From: an uncultured Lachnospiraceae bacterium
Lineage (GTDB): Bacteria > Bacillota > Clostridia > Lachnospirales > Lachnospiraceae
Direction of reading: 5' to 3'
Length of the DNA: 15,289 bases
Assembly: GCA_910578845.1 (NCBI GenBank)
Contig: CAJTSL010000074.1
Coordinates: forward strand, 1 to 15,289
A program made the translations under genes and the position numbers. Shown here one piece after another: positions 6,479 to 14,085 of this stretch (positions within the stretch are counted from its first letter, which is position 1; every line of letters starts with the position of its first letter). The notes beneath the pieces are model-generated. The model was given only the letters and a program-made list of their open reading frames with translations, was not told the origin of the DNA and made no database searches.

Positions 6479-8791
6479 TTATTCCGTCATATAAATGGCA
6501 AGTTGTCTTTCGATCGCATCCAGTGTTTCCTCTATTCCTCTCTGTCCAAGGATAAACTGTGATCCTTCTTCAAAAACACACTCTTCAAAAATCATATCTT
6601 CTATATAGGGCATCTTTGCCGTCTCCATCCATCCTTGCAAAGCTATCATCTCATCTTCTGTAGGCGGGAAAAAATCTAATGAAAGCTCTCTGCCATCTTC
6701 ATAGAGGATGCACACCTTGCCATACTCCCCGTTTTCTTCTCCTTTTAGCACAAGCGCTTCCTCAAGCGCTTCTCTGTTTATGGCATATCCGCTCAGATTG
6801 CATTGGTTCTCTTTACTCAGGAATGTTCTCAGGAAATCTTCTGCCAGTTCCTTCTTCTTCGTTGCCGCATTGATCCCCAGAACCGTTTCTGGTATGAACA
6901 CGCCGCCTTTTGCCCCTTCCATTGGCACAAGCACCGTATCTTCAAATCCTTTTGCCTTAGAGATGGAAGCCAGTTCTATATACCCATGGGGCGAAGCGCT
7001 TACACCGATATAAGCATTGGTATCACCCGATACATAATCCATATAAAACCCATAACTGCTCAGATCATACATCCACTTCTCACCCGCATACTGTTCATGG
7101 GATTCGCTTGCCTCGCGCAACCGTTCTACGCTTTTCTCCTCAATCCCGCTCATCTGTGCTTCATAAATTCTCTTCGCTTGTGTAAGGAACGATGCAATAG
7201 CCTTCCTGTCTATTTCCCCATCTTCTTTCTTCCAATCCTGCGCACACATTACAGCGCAGATTTTCATGATCGCCTTCTCCGAGCATAATCCAACCAAGTC
7301 TTTTCCCGGAACGTTCCCGCGCATCCGTTCCATCCCGTCTGCAATATCCGTAATTCTTTTCATCTTCGAAACATCGCTTTCTTTTCCCACCAAAACCGGA
7401 AATCTAACTTGCCCCGGTATCACATATATCCGCTCTTCTTTCTCAAATGCATACAGCAAATTCTCAAATACTTCTTTCCCCACATGCTCGACAAGGCCAC
7501 GCAAATCAGATAGCATTCCTTTTTCTATATAAGAATCCATAGGCAGCCCATCCAGCATCAGGATATCAGGCCCTTCCCCGGACATGATCTGTGTATTCAG
7601 CTTCTTAACCGCATCCTCTTTGGTCACACTTCCTCCTGCTTCCATCCCCACTTCATACTCCACATAAACATCCGGGTTTTGTATTTGGTAAAAAGATACG
7701 GCTGCTTGCAGATCAACACTCTTCTCCAGACTGTAAACTTTCAGCTTTTCCTGTGGCATTGCCTCTTTGTCCGGGTCATAAGCAAAATTTATAAGCTTCC
7801 CATTATCAGATACTGCCAGGAATTCTCCCGTTCCCAGAAGCACCATTCCCATCATCCCATACTGCGGGTTCCCCAGGCGTGAGAGCCTTCCGTCAATGAC
7901 CTGTTCTATTACGGCACCGCCAATCACATGGCGGTGCAGCCCTTTCTTGCCCGCCAGATAGATCACATCTTCTTCTCCTGGGAAAAGACACAGATTTTGC
8001 CATCCGGCTCCATTAAAGCCTCTGTCTGCATAGTTTTCCTGTACAAACTCAGCTAATACTTTGTCTTCCACAAATGTCTCTTTTTCCATATCATAAAAAA
8101 GCGGGTTTTTAAAATCATATCCATCTATGATCATCAAGCTTCCCTGGAACTGTATCATCTGAGGGCTGCCTTCTGTTACCAGGTATAATTCACTGCTGCC
8201 GTCTTCCCTCACCTCATAAATGCTTCCCTCTCCAGTTGACACAAAATACCGCTCCGTCCCAGAAATCCAGAACCGGTCAATATTTTCCCCCTCTGCCTCG
8301 TGCGGGAAATCTACAGGTATAACGGAATCATCCGGTAGCAGCAGGACGCACTTCAGAGCGTATGAAAACGCAGATTCAGACGCCGTACTCTCTGCTTCGC
8401 TATTTTCCGCATAAATAATCCCCACAACACCTTTCTGGCTCATTTTGACATCCATAATATAGGAGTTTGCCGCTTTCTCCCGGATCCACTGTCTATCATT
8501 GCTTTCCCAGGAAGCGCCATTGTCCTCCGACACAAGGATCTCTCCCTGGCTGCCAATCATGGCTAATTTCCCATCGCTCATCTTCCAAATTCCTATCGCC
8601 TCTTCTAACTGTTCCGGTAACTCTCTCTCTGCCTCCACATATCTGCCCATTACTGTCTGTTTGCCATCATTATCTGCCCTGTTATCTCCTTTGGCGCTTC
8701 CGGCTCCATCCTGCTTTCCACACCCTGCCATTAATAGCATTGTGATTACAATCAGCAGACAGATTATCTTCTTTCCTGTTCTTTTCATCAT
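6479..8791 (-). CDS. Large lipoprotein: Asp-box N-terminal region plus family 1 solute-binding domain
   Basis: About 770 residues from ATG 8791 (ATG 8788 is equally possible; GGAAAGGATGGGGA lies just upstream, whereas the frame start at 8812 has no ribosome site). A lipoprotein signal runs from MMKRTGKKII to the lipobox LLMAG|C, with Cys near residue 24, so it is anchored on the outer face of the membrane. Residues 60-340 are beta-rich and contain an Asp-box (SEDNGASW, S-x-D-x-G-x-x-W) as in BNR/sialidase-type propellers. From about 350 a family 1 extracellular solute-binding domain follows, with KLKVYSLEKS, then FYQIQNPDVYVEYE and LNTQIMSGEGPDILMLDG. No ABC permease or ATPase gene is adjacent, so sensing rather than uptake is possible. 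It lies downstream of the VanRS-like genes. Confidence 0.85.
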   Translation of the reverse strand: MMKRTGKKIICLLIVITMLLMAGCGKQDGAGSAKGDNRADNDGKQTVMGRYVEAERELPEQLEEAIGIWKMSDGKLAMIGSQGEILVSEDNGASWESNDRQWIREKAANSYIMDVKMSQKGVVGIIYAENSEAESTASESAFSYALKCVLLLPDDSVIPVDFPHEAEGENIDRFWISGTERYFVSTGEGSIYEVREDGSSELYLVTEGSPQMIQFQGSLMIIDGYDFKNPLFYDMEKETFVEDKVLAEFVQENYADRGFNGAGWQNLCLFPGEEDVIYLAGKKGLHRHVIGGAVIEQVIDGRLSRLGNPQYGMMGMVLLGTGEFLAVSDNGKLINFAYDPDKEAMPQEKLKVYSLEKSVDLQAAVSFYQIQNPDVYVEYEVGMEAGGSVTKEDAVKKLNTQIMSGEGPDILMLDGLPMDSYIEKGMLSDLRGLVEHVGKEVFENLLYAFEKEERIYVIPGQVRFPVLVGKESDVSKMKRITDIADGMERMRGNVPGKDLVGLCSEKAIMKICAVMCAQDWKKEDGEIDRKAIASFLTQAKRIYEAQMSGIEEKSVERLREASESHEQYAGEKWMYDLSSYGFYMDYVSGDTNAYIGVSASPHGYIELASISKAKGFEDTVLVPMEGAKGGVFIPETVLGINAATKKKELAEDFLRTFLSKENQCNLSGYAINREALEEALVLKGEENGEYGKVCILYEDGRELSLDFFPPTEDEMIALQGWMETAKMPYIEDMIFEECVFEEGSQFILGQRGIEETLDAIERQLAIYMTE

Positions 8792-8867
8792 TTCCCCATC
8801 CTTTCCTGACAAAAAATCATGCCTCTATACAGTAAACATTGTACTGGACAGAAGCATGACAAACTTT

Positions 8868-8902
8868 AAAATCTTATTATTAAAATTTTAAGAAAATCTT
8901 AA
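8868..8902 (-). promoter_or_regulatory. Tandem TTAARATTTT repeats upstream of the lipoprotein gene
   Basis: Read on the minus strand, three 10-base units occur: TTAAGATTTT (8893-8902), TTAAAATTTT (8882-8891) and ATAAGATTTT (8868-8877). The first two are 11 bp apart, the period usual for OmpR/PhoB-type response regulator sites; the third is 14 bp on. They lie in the 127-bp gap between the kinase gene and the lipoprotein gene, 77 or more bases before the start codon. A binding site for the VanR-like regulator is plausible but unproven, and AT-rich composition could produce part of the pattern. Confidence 0.4.
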
Positions 8903-8918
8903 CAGGAAATGACAGGCG

Positions 8919-10070
8919 TCATGAAATTATTTCAGCGTTCAAAGGCAACCGGACAGTAAAAGATACCGTCTCATTTTCACTCGAAGCCTCAATCTTCCCA
9001 TCATGTAAGGAAACGATCTCTTTAGCAATTGCAAGTCCAAGGCCTGTCCCGCCCGTATCCGATACGCGTGAAGAATCCAGGCGATAGAATTTATCAAATA
9101 GAAGCGACAGCTTTTCTGGCGGAATGGTTTTTCCTCTATTTTGGATCGTCATGATAACATCCGTTTCTGTTCTTCTGGCAGAGACATGAATTTCTGTTCC
9201 TGGGAAACTGTATGCCGCTGCGTTCTTTAGAATATTGCCAAATACCCTCGCCATTTTATCCGGGTCAGCATAAACCGTCAAATCCTCCTGTATATCTAAT
9301 ACCACCGAATTCCCATGAGCATCCAGAGCCGGGGACGCTTCATCACATAACTGCACCAGCATATAACATAGGTCAATCGCTTCCTTTACCAACTGAATCT
9401 GCCCGGAATTGAGCCGGGTAATCTCAAAAAACTCGTTTATCATTTCTTCCAGCCGATTCGCTTTTTCCAGCGTGATATGTACATGTCTCGCTCTTTGTTC
9501 CATCGGCATATCCGGCTCTTCCTCCAATAGGCTTAAATAACCGATCACTGATGTCAGAGGCGTGCGGATATCGTGGGCAAGATACATGACCAGTTCATCC
9601 TTGCGCCGCTCTGCATTGGCTTTTTCCGCTTTCCGATCCTGTAATTCCTTTTTCACCGCGTTCAGCTTACGCTCAAATGGAAGCATCTCCAATGACAGGC
9701 ATATCCGCGCCGCGTCATCCTTCAGCAATTCGTCTATGCCTTGGTCTATCTCTTTAAAATACCGGCTCATCCATCGGAATAGGCGCCATGCCATAAAAAC
9801 AAATATGAGAATGATCGCAACCGCAAAGAAAACCTCTCTATAGCCCCTGAAATAATTATGGTATATATAAAAAGCCTGTTCATGCGTTATCTTCGGAAAG
9901 CATTCTAATACACTGACAATCCAATCCCCGAACCGCTGCCTCCAGAAAAACAAATATAAAATAAGCACGATGAAAACAGACGCAAAGATATGAAAACAAA
10001 ACCGGCGCATTATTTTCTTCTGGAAAAATGCGTATTCCTCACCTTTATGATTCTTCAATTTTATACCCAA
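8919..10070 (-). CDS. vanS: VanS-like sensor histidine kinase
   Basis: A 383-residue membrane kinase. Two membrane helices (about 24-42 and 78-98) flank a short extracellular loop of about 35 residues. A HAMP-like linker, the dimerisation box with phospho-acceptor H166 (YLAHDIRTPLTSVIGYLSLL), an N-box (FGNILKNAAAYS), an F-box (LFDKFYRLD) and a G-box (DTGGTGLGLAIAKEI) follow. Recalled from memory, it is close to VanS of Tn1546 throughout, including the N-terminal MxIKLKN, the DMP segment after the H-box and VHITLEKANRLEE. As recalled for that system, it starts at a TTG inside the end of vanR (26-bp overlap). It would sense a cell-envelope signal and phosphorylate the regulator. No vanHAX genes are in the window, so glycopeptide resistance should not be inferred. 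Confidence 0.9.
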   Translation of the reverse strand: MGIKLKNHKGEEYAFFQKKIMRRFCFHIFASVFIVLILYLFFWRQRFGDWIVSVLECFPKITHEQAFYIYHNYFRGYREVFFAVAIILIFVFMAWRLFRWMSRYFKEIDQGIDELLKDDAARICLSLEMLPFERKLNAVKKELQDRKAEKANAERRKDELVMYLAHDIRTPLTSVIGYLSLLEEEPDMPMEQRARHVHITLEKANRLEEMINEFFEITRLNSGQIQLVKEAIDLCYMLVQLCDEASPALDAHGNSVVLDIQEDLTVYADPDKMARVFGNILKNAAAYSFPGTEIHVSARRTETDVIMTIQNRGKTIPPEKLSLLFDKFYRLDSSRVSDTGGTGLGLAIAKEIVSLHDGKIEASSENETVSFTVRLPLNAEIIS

Positions 10071-10749
10071 CTCCCCATATTGTTTTAATATATTTTGGTT
10101 TATTCAGCGTATCTTTTAATTTTTCCCGCAAATGCCGCACATGGACTGGAATCGTATTATTCGATTTGCTATAATATTCGTCCTGCCATATCCTATGGAA
10201 CATTTCCTCTGCGCTGACCACACGCCCCTTGTTCTCTAAGAGGATACGCAAAATGGAAAATTCCGTGGGCGTCAAGACAATTGGCTTTCCGTTCAAAGTA
10301 CATTCGTAGGTTTTCACATTCATAACAACGCCTAAATGGGACAATACGTCTTTCTCTTCCTCTTCTGCATATGCCGGATTGTATTTTTTATACCGCCGTA
10401 GCTGGGATTTGATCCTTGCCACCAGTTCAAGGGGCAGGAAAGGCTTTGTGACATAATCATCTGCCCCCAGCATAAGACCTGTAATTTTATCCGTTTCGCC
10501 GTCCTTAGCGGTCAACAAGATAACCGGATACGTATGACTGTCCCTGATCCTTTGGCATAGATCCAGTCCGTCTACATCCGGCATCATGATATCCAAGACA
10601 GCCAGGTCAAATTCTGTTGTCTGAATGCATTTTAACGCTTCCTTGGCCGAATAAAACTTGTATACGGAATAGTTCTCATTTTTCAGATAAGTCTCAATCA
10701 AATCTGCAATTTCAACTTCATCATCGACAATCAATATTTTATCAGACAT
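10045..10749 (-). CDS. vanR: VanR-like OmpR/PhoB-family response regulator
   Basis: A 234-residue two-domain regulator. The receiver domain (1-120) has the acidic pair D9/D10, phospho-acceptor D53 (LAVLDIMMPD), T80 and K102 (DDYVTKPF). The C-terminal winged helix (about 130-232) shows LTPTEFSILRILLENKG and SNNTIPVHVRHLREKL, ending IWGVGYKIEES. From memory it aligns nearly end to end with VanR of Tn1546, including the opening MSDKILIVDDE. The start is ATG 10749 with AAGGAG nine bases upstream, 25 bp after the anti-sigma gene. It overlaps the kinase gene by 26 bp. Its target is unknown here; the tandem repeats at 8868-8902 are one candidate. Confidence 0.93.
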   Translation of the reverse strand: MSDKILIVDDEVEIADLIETYLKNENYSVYKFYSAKEALKCIQTTEFDLAVLDIMMPDVDGLDLCQRIRDSHTYPVILLTAKDGETDKITGLMLGADDYVTKPFLPLELVARIKSQLRRYKKYNPAYAEEEEKDVLSHLGVVMNVKTYECTLNGKPIVLTPTEFSILRILLENKGRVVSAEEMFHRIWQDEYYSKSNNTIPVHVRHLREKLKDTLNKPKYIKTIWGVGYKIEES

Positions 10750-10774
10750 CTTAGATAACTCCTTCTACTGTTTT

Positions 10775-11527
10775 TCAATCACTTATCCGTTCTTCATATA
10801 GCCAGAACATATAACCATAATTCTCTTTCTTCACAAAATTTACTAACTGTTCCTGTGTCGCTTGGAGCACGAGGTAATAACAATCCATGCTTCCATTCAT
10901 ACGATGTTCAAGTTCCACTGTATATTCTATTTCACTTAGCCGTTCTATTTCATTTCGTATGGCCTCATCGTTGCCCTCAAGGATACTATCATCACTAAAA
11001 ACATCCACAACCACCTTGTATAAAACTGTATCCCCATATTCCTTCATAGCATCTTGTAAAGGAATAGAATAGATACAAGAATCCTTATCGGGGGTTTTAT
11101 AACAAGCCTCCATCCCTCCATATGAAGAAATAACGGTATCTGCCTCTACCAAGTTGCCTTCATCAGGATCCGGGACCCCAGGCAGGTCCTCTATCTTCTG
11201 TGCTTGTGCCGCCGGATCCTGCTCCCCTATTTCTATGCCATCCGTTGGCTGCTTTTCATGCGTCGGGCTATACCCGCTAGGTTCACCGTCCAAAGAAGAA
11301 TTTTCTATTCCTGCATCTGGATAATCGCTGTTTTGAAAAGCTGGCGTAAATAAATTGGGGACTGCATAAATGGCTATCACTCCCAACAATAAACAAGCAG
11401 CCAACATTCCCCACTGCCTCCATACGGGGCGTTTCTTTCTTATTTCCGCTTTCCATGACTCCTCAATATACTCCTCCCTCACATTAGAAATGCTATTATA
11501 CAGCTTTTGAGTCTCTTTCTCTCTCAT
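10775..11527 (-). CDS. Membrane-anchored anti-sigma factor
   Basis: A 250-residue single-pass protein. The cytoplasmic N-terminus (1-38) carries NVREEYIEESW, typical of clostridial ECF anti-sigma partners, followed by a basic KKRPVWRQW stretch and one membrane helix (about 40-57). The remaining roughly 190 residues are extracytoplasmic: a Pro/Gly/Asp-rich linker and a folded domain with DAMKEYGDTVLYKVVVDVF and a C-terminal DCYYLVLQATQEQLVNFVKK. No zinc-binding HxxxCxxC motif is present. Its ATG overlaps the sigma factor stop by four bases (11524-11527), a strong sign of a sigma/anti-sigma pair. It would hold the sigma factor at the membrane until an envelope signal arrives. The VanR-like gene follows after 25 bp. 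Confidence 0.8.
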   Translation of the reverse strand: MREKETQKLYNSISNVREEYIEESWKAEIRKKRPVWRQWGMLAACLLLGVIAIYAVPNLFTPAFQNSDYPDAGIENSSLDGEPSGYSPTHEKQPTDGIEIGEQDPAAQAQKIEDLPGVPDPDEGNLVEADTVISSYGGMEACYKTPDKDSCIYSIPLQDAMKEYGDTVLYKVVVDVFSDDSILEGNDEAIRNEIERLSEIEYTVELEHRMNGSMDCYYLVLQATQEQLVNFVKKENYGYMFWLYEERISD

Positions 11528-12081
11528 AGCATATATCCCTCCTTTTCAAGTGCAGCTTTCAACGCCAGGCGAAGCCTGTACATACGCTTAGCCATACGCG
11601 TTGGCGTAACTTTATAAACCCTGGCAAGCCCATTAACCGCTTCGCCGTTCCAATAACGGCGCATAAAAATAATCCTGTCATCCTTAGGGATGGAAGCAAG
11701 CCACCTATTTAAAACCTCTGTCAGCTCCTTCTCCTCAATTGTGCGCTCTACAGTGATAGGCGATGGAATGCAGTCCTCTAGCTCACTCAAGAGCTGTTCC
11801 ATGCCTGCATACCGCTTTTTCCGATGATTTTTGTTCCAAAGGTTAATAGCCGCATTCCGTACGACTTTACCTAGCCATGCGCCAAGTCTTTCTGGCTGTT
11901 GCGGCGGTATGCAATTCCAAGCCTGCAAATATGTATCATTGACGCACTCCTCTGCATCTGCGGCAACCGTCAGTATATTCAATGCGATTCTCTGGCAAAG
12001 CGTCCCATACTTCTTTGCAGTTTCGGATATTGCAGCCTCATCACGCTGGTTGTATAAACTGATAATCTGTAAGTCTTTCAT
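11524..12081 (-). CDS. ECF-family RNA polymerase sigma factor
   Basis: A 185-residue sigma-70 family protein of the extracytoplasmic function group. Region 2 (about 10-80) includes ISETAKKYGTLCQRIALNIL and DAEECVNDTYLQAWNCIP. A polar linker follows, then region 4 (about 125-180) with LASIPKDDRIIFMRRYW and the recognition helix region VTPTRMAKRMYRLRLALKAA. The start is ATG 12081, with AGGAGG six bases upstream; the ATG four bases earlier is out of frame. It overlaps the anti-sigma gene by four bases and heads the apparent sigma, anti-sigma, regulator, kinase operon. A sigma-A-like promoter lies 22 bases upstream, so at least basal expression is housekeeping-driven. Confidence 0.93.
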   Translation of the reverse strand: MKDLQIISLYNQRDEAAISETAKKYGTLCQRIALNILTVAADAEECVNDTYLQAWNCIPPQQPERLGAWLGKVVRNAAINLWNKNHRKKRYAGMEQLLSELEDCIPSPITVERTIEEKELTEVLNRWLASIPKDDRIIFMRRYWNGEAVNGLARVYKVTPTRMAKRMYRLRLALKAALEKEGYML

Positions 12082-12102
12082 TCATATCCTCCTCTTGCCA
12101 TA

Positions 12103-12131
12103 GTTATATAGGCTCTCACCTATTAAGACAA
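12103..12131 (-). promoter_or_regulatory. Sigma-A-like promoter of the ECF/anti-sigma/VanRS operon
   Basis: On the minus strand TTGTCT (plus 12126-12131) is followed after exactly 17 bases by TATAAC (12103-12108). Transcription would start about 15 bases before the sigma factor ATG at 12081. No clear ECF-type AAC/CGT promoter was identified. Confidence 0.6.
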
Positions 12132-12258
12132 GTTTTTCTCGAGAATATTCCCGCAAAACAATAAAAATATTGATTCATTATCCTGACACAATTTGCTGCT
12201 AAAGAAAACGATCCTCTGGCATGCCAGGAAGCAAATAATAGACAGGCCTCTACATAGA

Positions 12259-12280
12259 AAGGGCAGGATAACCTGCCCTT
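12259..12280 (-). terminator. Perfect hairpin after the MFS remnant
   Basis: Arms AAGGGCAGG (12259-12267) and CCTGCCCTT (12272-12280) pair perfectly around a 4-base loop. On the minus strand the stem starts four bases after the stop codon of the MFS remnant and ends CCTGCCCTTTCT, a short T-tract. It therefore appears to be the surviving terminator of that broken gene. Confidence 0.65.
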
Positions 12281-12284
12281 ATGC

Positions 12285-12434
12285 TCAATTCAATTTCTTA
12301 ATGTCCCGGTTAAAGCCTGACACCATGCTCACTGTAAACCCACATACCCCGGTACACAAAAACATAACTGCCATGCCGCTTCCGGTACTATTCCCAACTA
12401 TTGTTCCTAATGCCCGTGCAAGCATTTTTCTTCC
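12285..12434 (-). pseudogene. C-terminal stump of an MFS-type transporter
   Basis: The minus strand reads GRKMLARALGTIVGNSTGSG, then MAVMFLCTGVCGFTVSMVS, then GFNRDIKKLN and a stop. This resembles the last membrane helix and charged C-terminus of major facilitator drug transporters (a Gly-rich loop, one hydrophobic helix, then a short basic tail with a conserved Leu near the end). The frame is closed upstream by a TAG at 12456-12458, and the other eleven helices are missing. From 12435 to 12599 I see no coding sequence, promoter or repeat; this stretch is probably junction debris between the stump and the MATE gene. The assignment rests on pattern memory. Confidence 0.5.
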
Positions 12435-12599
12435 ATTGAATTTTCTCTTATTATACTATATCTCATTTTCTGTTTCCACAGTAAATTTACACTGTTTTCC
12501 ACTATGTGCGTAAAGCTGATAATGTTCTCAGCAAGCCGTATCATTCCTGCATTTCAGAAACAATCTAAAGTAGTTCGCCCGATTTTCTATTTTACCATA

Positions 12600-13928
12600 C
12601 TAATTTACTCTTTTTAAATTTTTCAGGAAATATATATACGAAATAACATTGAGCGCCAATGCGCCAATCCATGCCAATCCTTCTGCATATATGGCTGCTG
12701 CAAATCCAAATAACGGTAACCCAAAATAAACAACAGGTATCCGAATAATCATTTCCATTATCCCAGAGCACATAGGCATAGCAGGTTTCCCTAATCCTTG
12801 TACGCAACTGCGGAAAACAAACAATAAATTTAAAAGAACAATAAATAATGCTAAAAACTTTAGAAATATTGAAGCATATTCAACAGCTTCCTGTCCGGAA
12901 AGCATTAATTTTGCCAATAACCCAGAACAGAAAAATAGTATGCTTCCTAGTAACAGTGCTGAAAAAACCGCCATTATGCTTGCAATTTTGGTGCCGCTAT
13001 GAATTCTTTCAAACTTCTTGCCACCGAAATTCTGGCCTGAAAATGAAGATACTGTAAAGCCAATCGTTATTCCCGGCAACATAAAAAAATTTAGGTATTT
13101 ATTGCAGACAGAATATGCTGACGTATAAACAATGCCATAACTATTGATGCAACTTTGAACAAACATGCAGCCGACAGAAGTAATTGAATTCATAAATGCC
13201 ATTGGCAAGCCGTTTTTCAGCAAATCCATTCCTAATCTGAAGCTGAAAATAAAATCACGTTTATTAATCTTTAGTTCATTCATTCTTTGTAATCTGAAAT
13301 AGCAAATAACAACAGAGATTACTTGTGAAATGATCGTTGCATATGCGGGCCCGGAAACGCCGGAATTAAATAGAAAAATTAACAATAAATCCAATATTAT
13401 GTTTAATGCAGATGAAACGCCTATCGCTAATAAGGGCGTTTTGCTGTCGCCAACTCCTCTTAAAATTGATGAAAGTAAATTGTATGCTACCGTAATGATC
13501 AAACCGCTGAATATAATGTAGCCATAAGCCAAACAATCGTTTAAAAGCTCATCTTCCGTTTGCATGACCTGTAAAATGGGTTTTAAGAGCAATAAACCTA
13601 TCGCTGAAAAAAGAATCGCGAATACAGCAGATATTGTTATAGACGAAGCAATTATTTCTTTCAGCTTACTAAAATCCTTTTCTCCACAGGCTTGAGATAT
13701 ATTAACAGAAAAGCCATTTGTTATGCCCATAATGAACCCTGTTAAGAAAAATGAAAATGTTGTAAAATTACCGACGGCAGCAAGGGAATTATCCCCCAGT
13801 CCCTTTCCGATCATAATCATGTCTGCAAATGAATATACCTGTTGTAATATATTAGCGAACAACATCGGAAAGAAAAACATTAAAAACGATTTTGTGATGG
13901 AACCTTTGGTAAAATCTATTTTCTCCAT
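12600..13928 (-). CDS. MATE-family multidrug efflux transporter
   Basis: A polytopic membrane protein of 442 residues with about twelve helices in two homologous halves. It opens MEKIDFTKGSITKSFLMFFF, and the first helix region has ANILQQVYSFADMIMIGKGL. Typical family marks are LAAVGNFTTF, NGFSVNISQACGEKD, SSILRGVGDSKTPL in the first half and GFTVSSFSGQNFGGKK and RSCVQGLGKPAMP in the second. MATE pumps export cationic drugs or metabolites using sodium or protons. The ATG at 13928 is preferred because relatives begin at this Met; a GTG at 13934 closer to GAGGACGG is an alternative. Transcription is divergent from the AraC-type gene, which probably controls it. Codon use is AT-richer than in the regulatory cluster, consistent with acquisition. 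Confidence 0.93.
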   Translation of the reverse strand: MEKIDFTKGSITKSFLMFFFPMLFANILQQVYSFADMIMIGKGLGDNSLAAVGNFTTFSFFLTGFIMGITNGFSVNISQACGEKDFSKLKEIIASSITISAVFAILFSAIGLLLLKPILQVMQTEDELLNDCLAYGYIIFSGLIITVAYNLLSSILRGVGDSKTPLLAIGVSSALNIILDLLLIFLFNSGVSGPAYATIISQVISVVICYFRLQRMNELKINKRDFIFSFRLGMDLLKNGLPMAFMNSITSVGCMFVQSCINSYGIVYTSAYSVCNKYLNFFMLPGITIGFTVSSFSGQNFGGKKFERIHSGTKIASIMAVFSALLLGSILFFCSGLLAKLMLSGQEAVEYASIFLKFLALFIVLLNLLFVFRSCVQGLGKPAMPMCSGIMEMIIRIPVVYFGLPLFGFAAAIYAEGLAWIGALALNVISYIYFLKNLKRVN

Positions 13929-13986
13929 GATCACACCGTCCTCAAACTAATTTTATTTAGTTTTATCACTAATGGCGTAGAATTCA

Positions 13987-14014
13987 TATCGAAACTCTCG
14001 CTTTTTTATCGAAA
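13987..14014. promoter_or_regulatory. Direct repeat TATCGAAA in the MATE/AraC intergenic region
   Basis: Identical octamers TATCGAAA occur at 13987-13994 and 14007-14014, exactly 20 bp apart (two helical turns), in the 157-bp gap between the divergent MATE and AraC genes. AraC-type activators usually bind such tandem half-sites. Strong -35 boxes are absent for both genes, as is common for activated promoters. Confidence 0.5.
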
Positions 14015-14085
14015 TTATGGCATAATCAAAAATAGCTTAAGATTATGCGACTTTATGGATTTGTCATGCGATACAGGAGACTCTT

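Noticed and set aside
6803..7288. 161-residue plus-strand open frame
   Set aside because: Lies wholly antisense to the solute-binding lipoprotein, has no good ribosome site and its composition is that of a shadow frame.
8788..8812. Extended N-terminus of the solute-binding lipoprotein from 8812
   Set aside because: The extension MSGKDGE is hydrophilic, would displace the signal peptide start and has no ribosome site.
8919..10749. Glycopeptide resistance locus
   Set aside because: Only regulator and kinase relatives are present. No vanH, D-Ala-D-Lac/Ser ligase or vanX/Y homologue is found in the window.
12193..12513. 106-residue plus-strand open frame in the 12.1-12.6 kb gap
   Set aside because: It is antisense to the MFS stump and hairpin, and no ribosome site or family resemblance was found.
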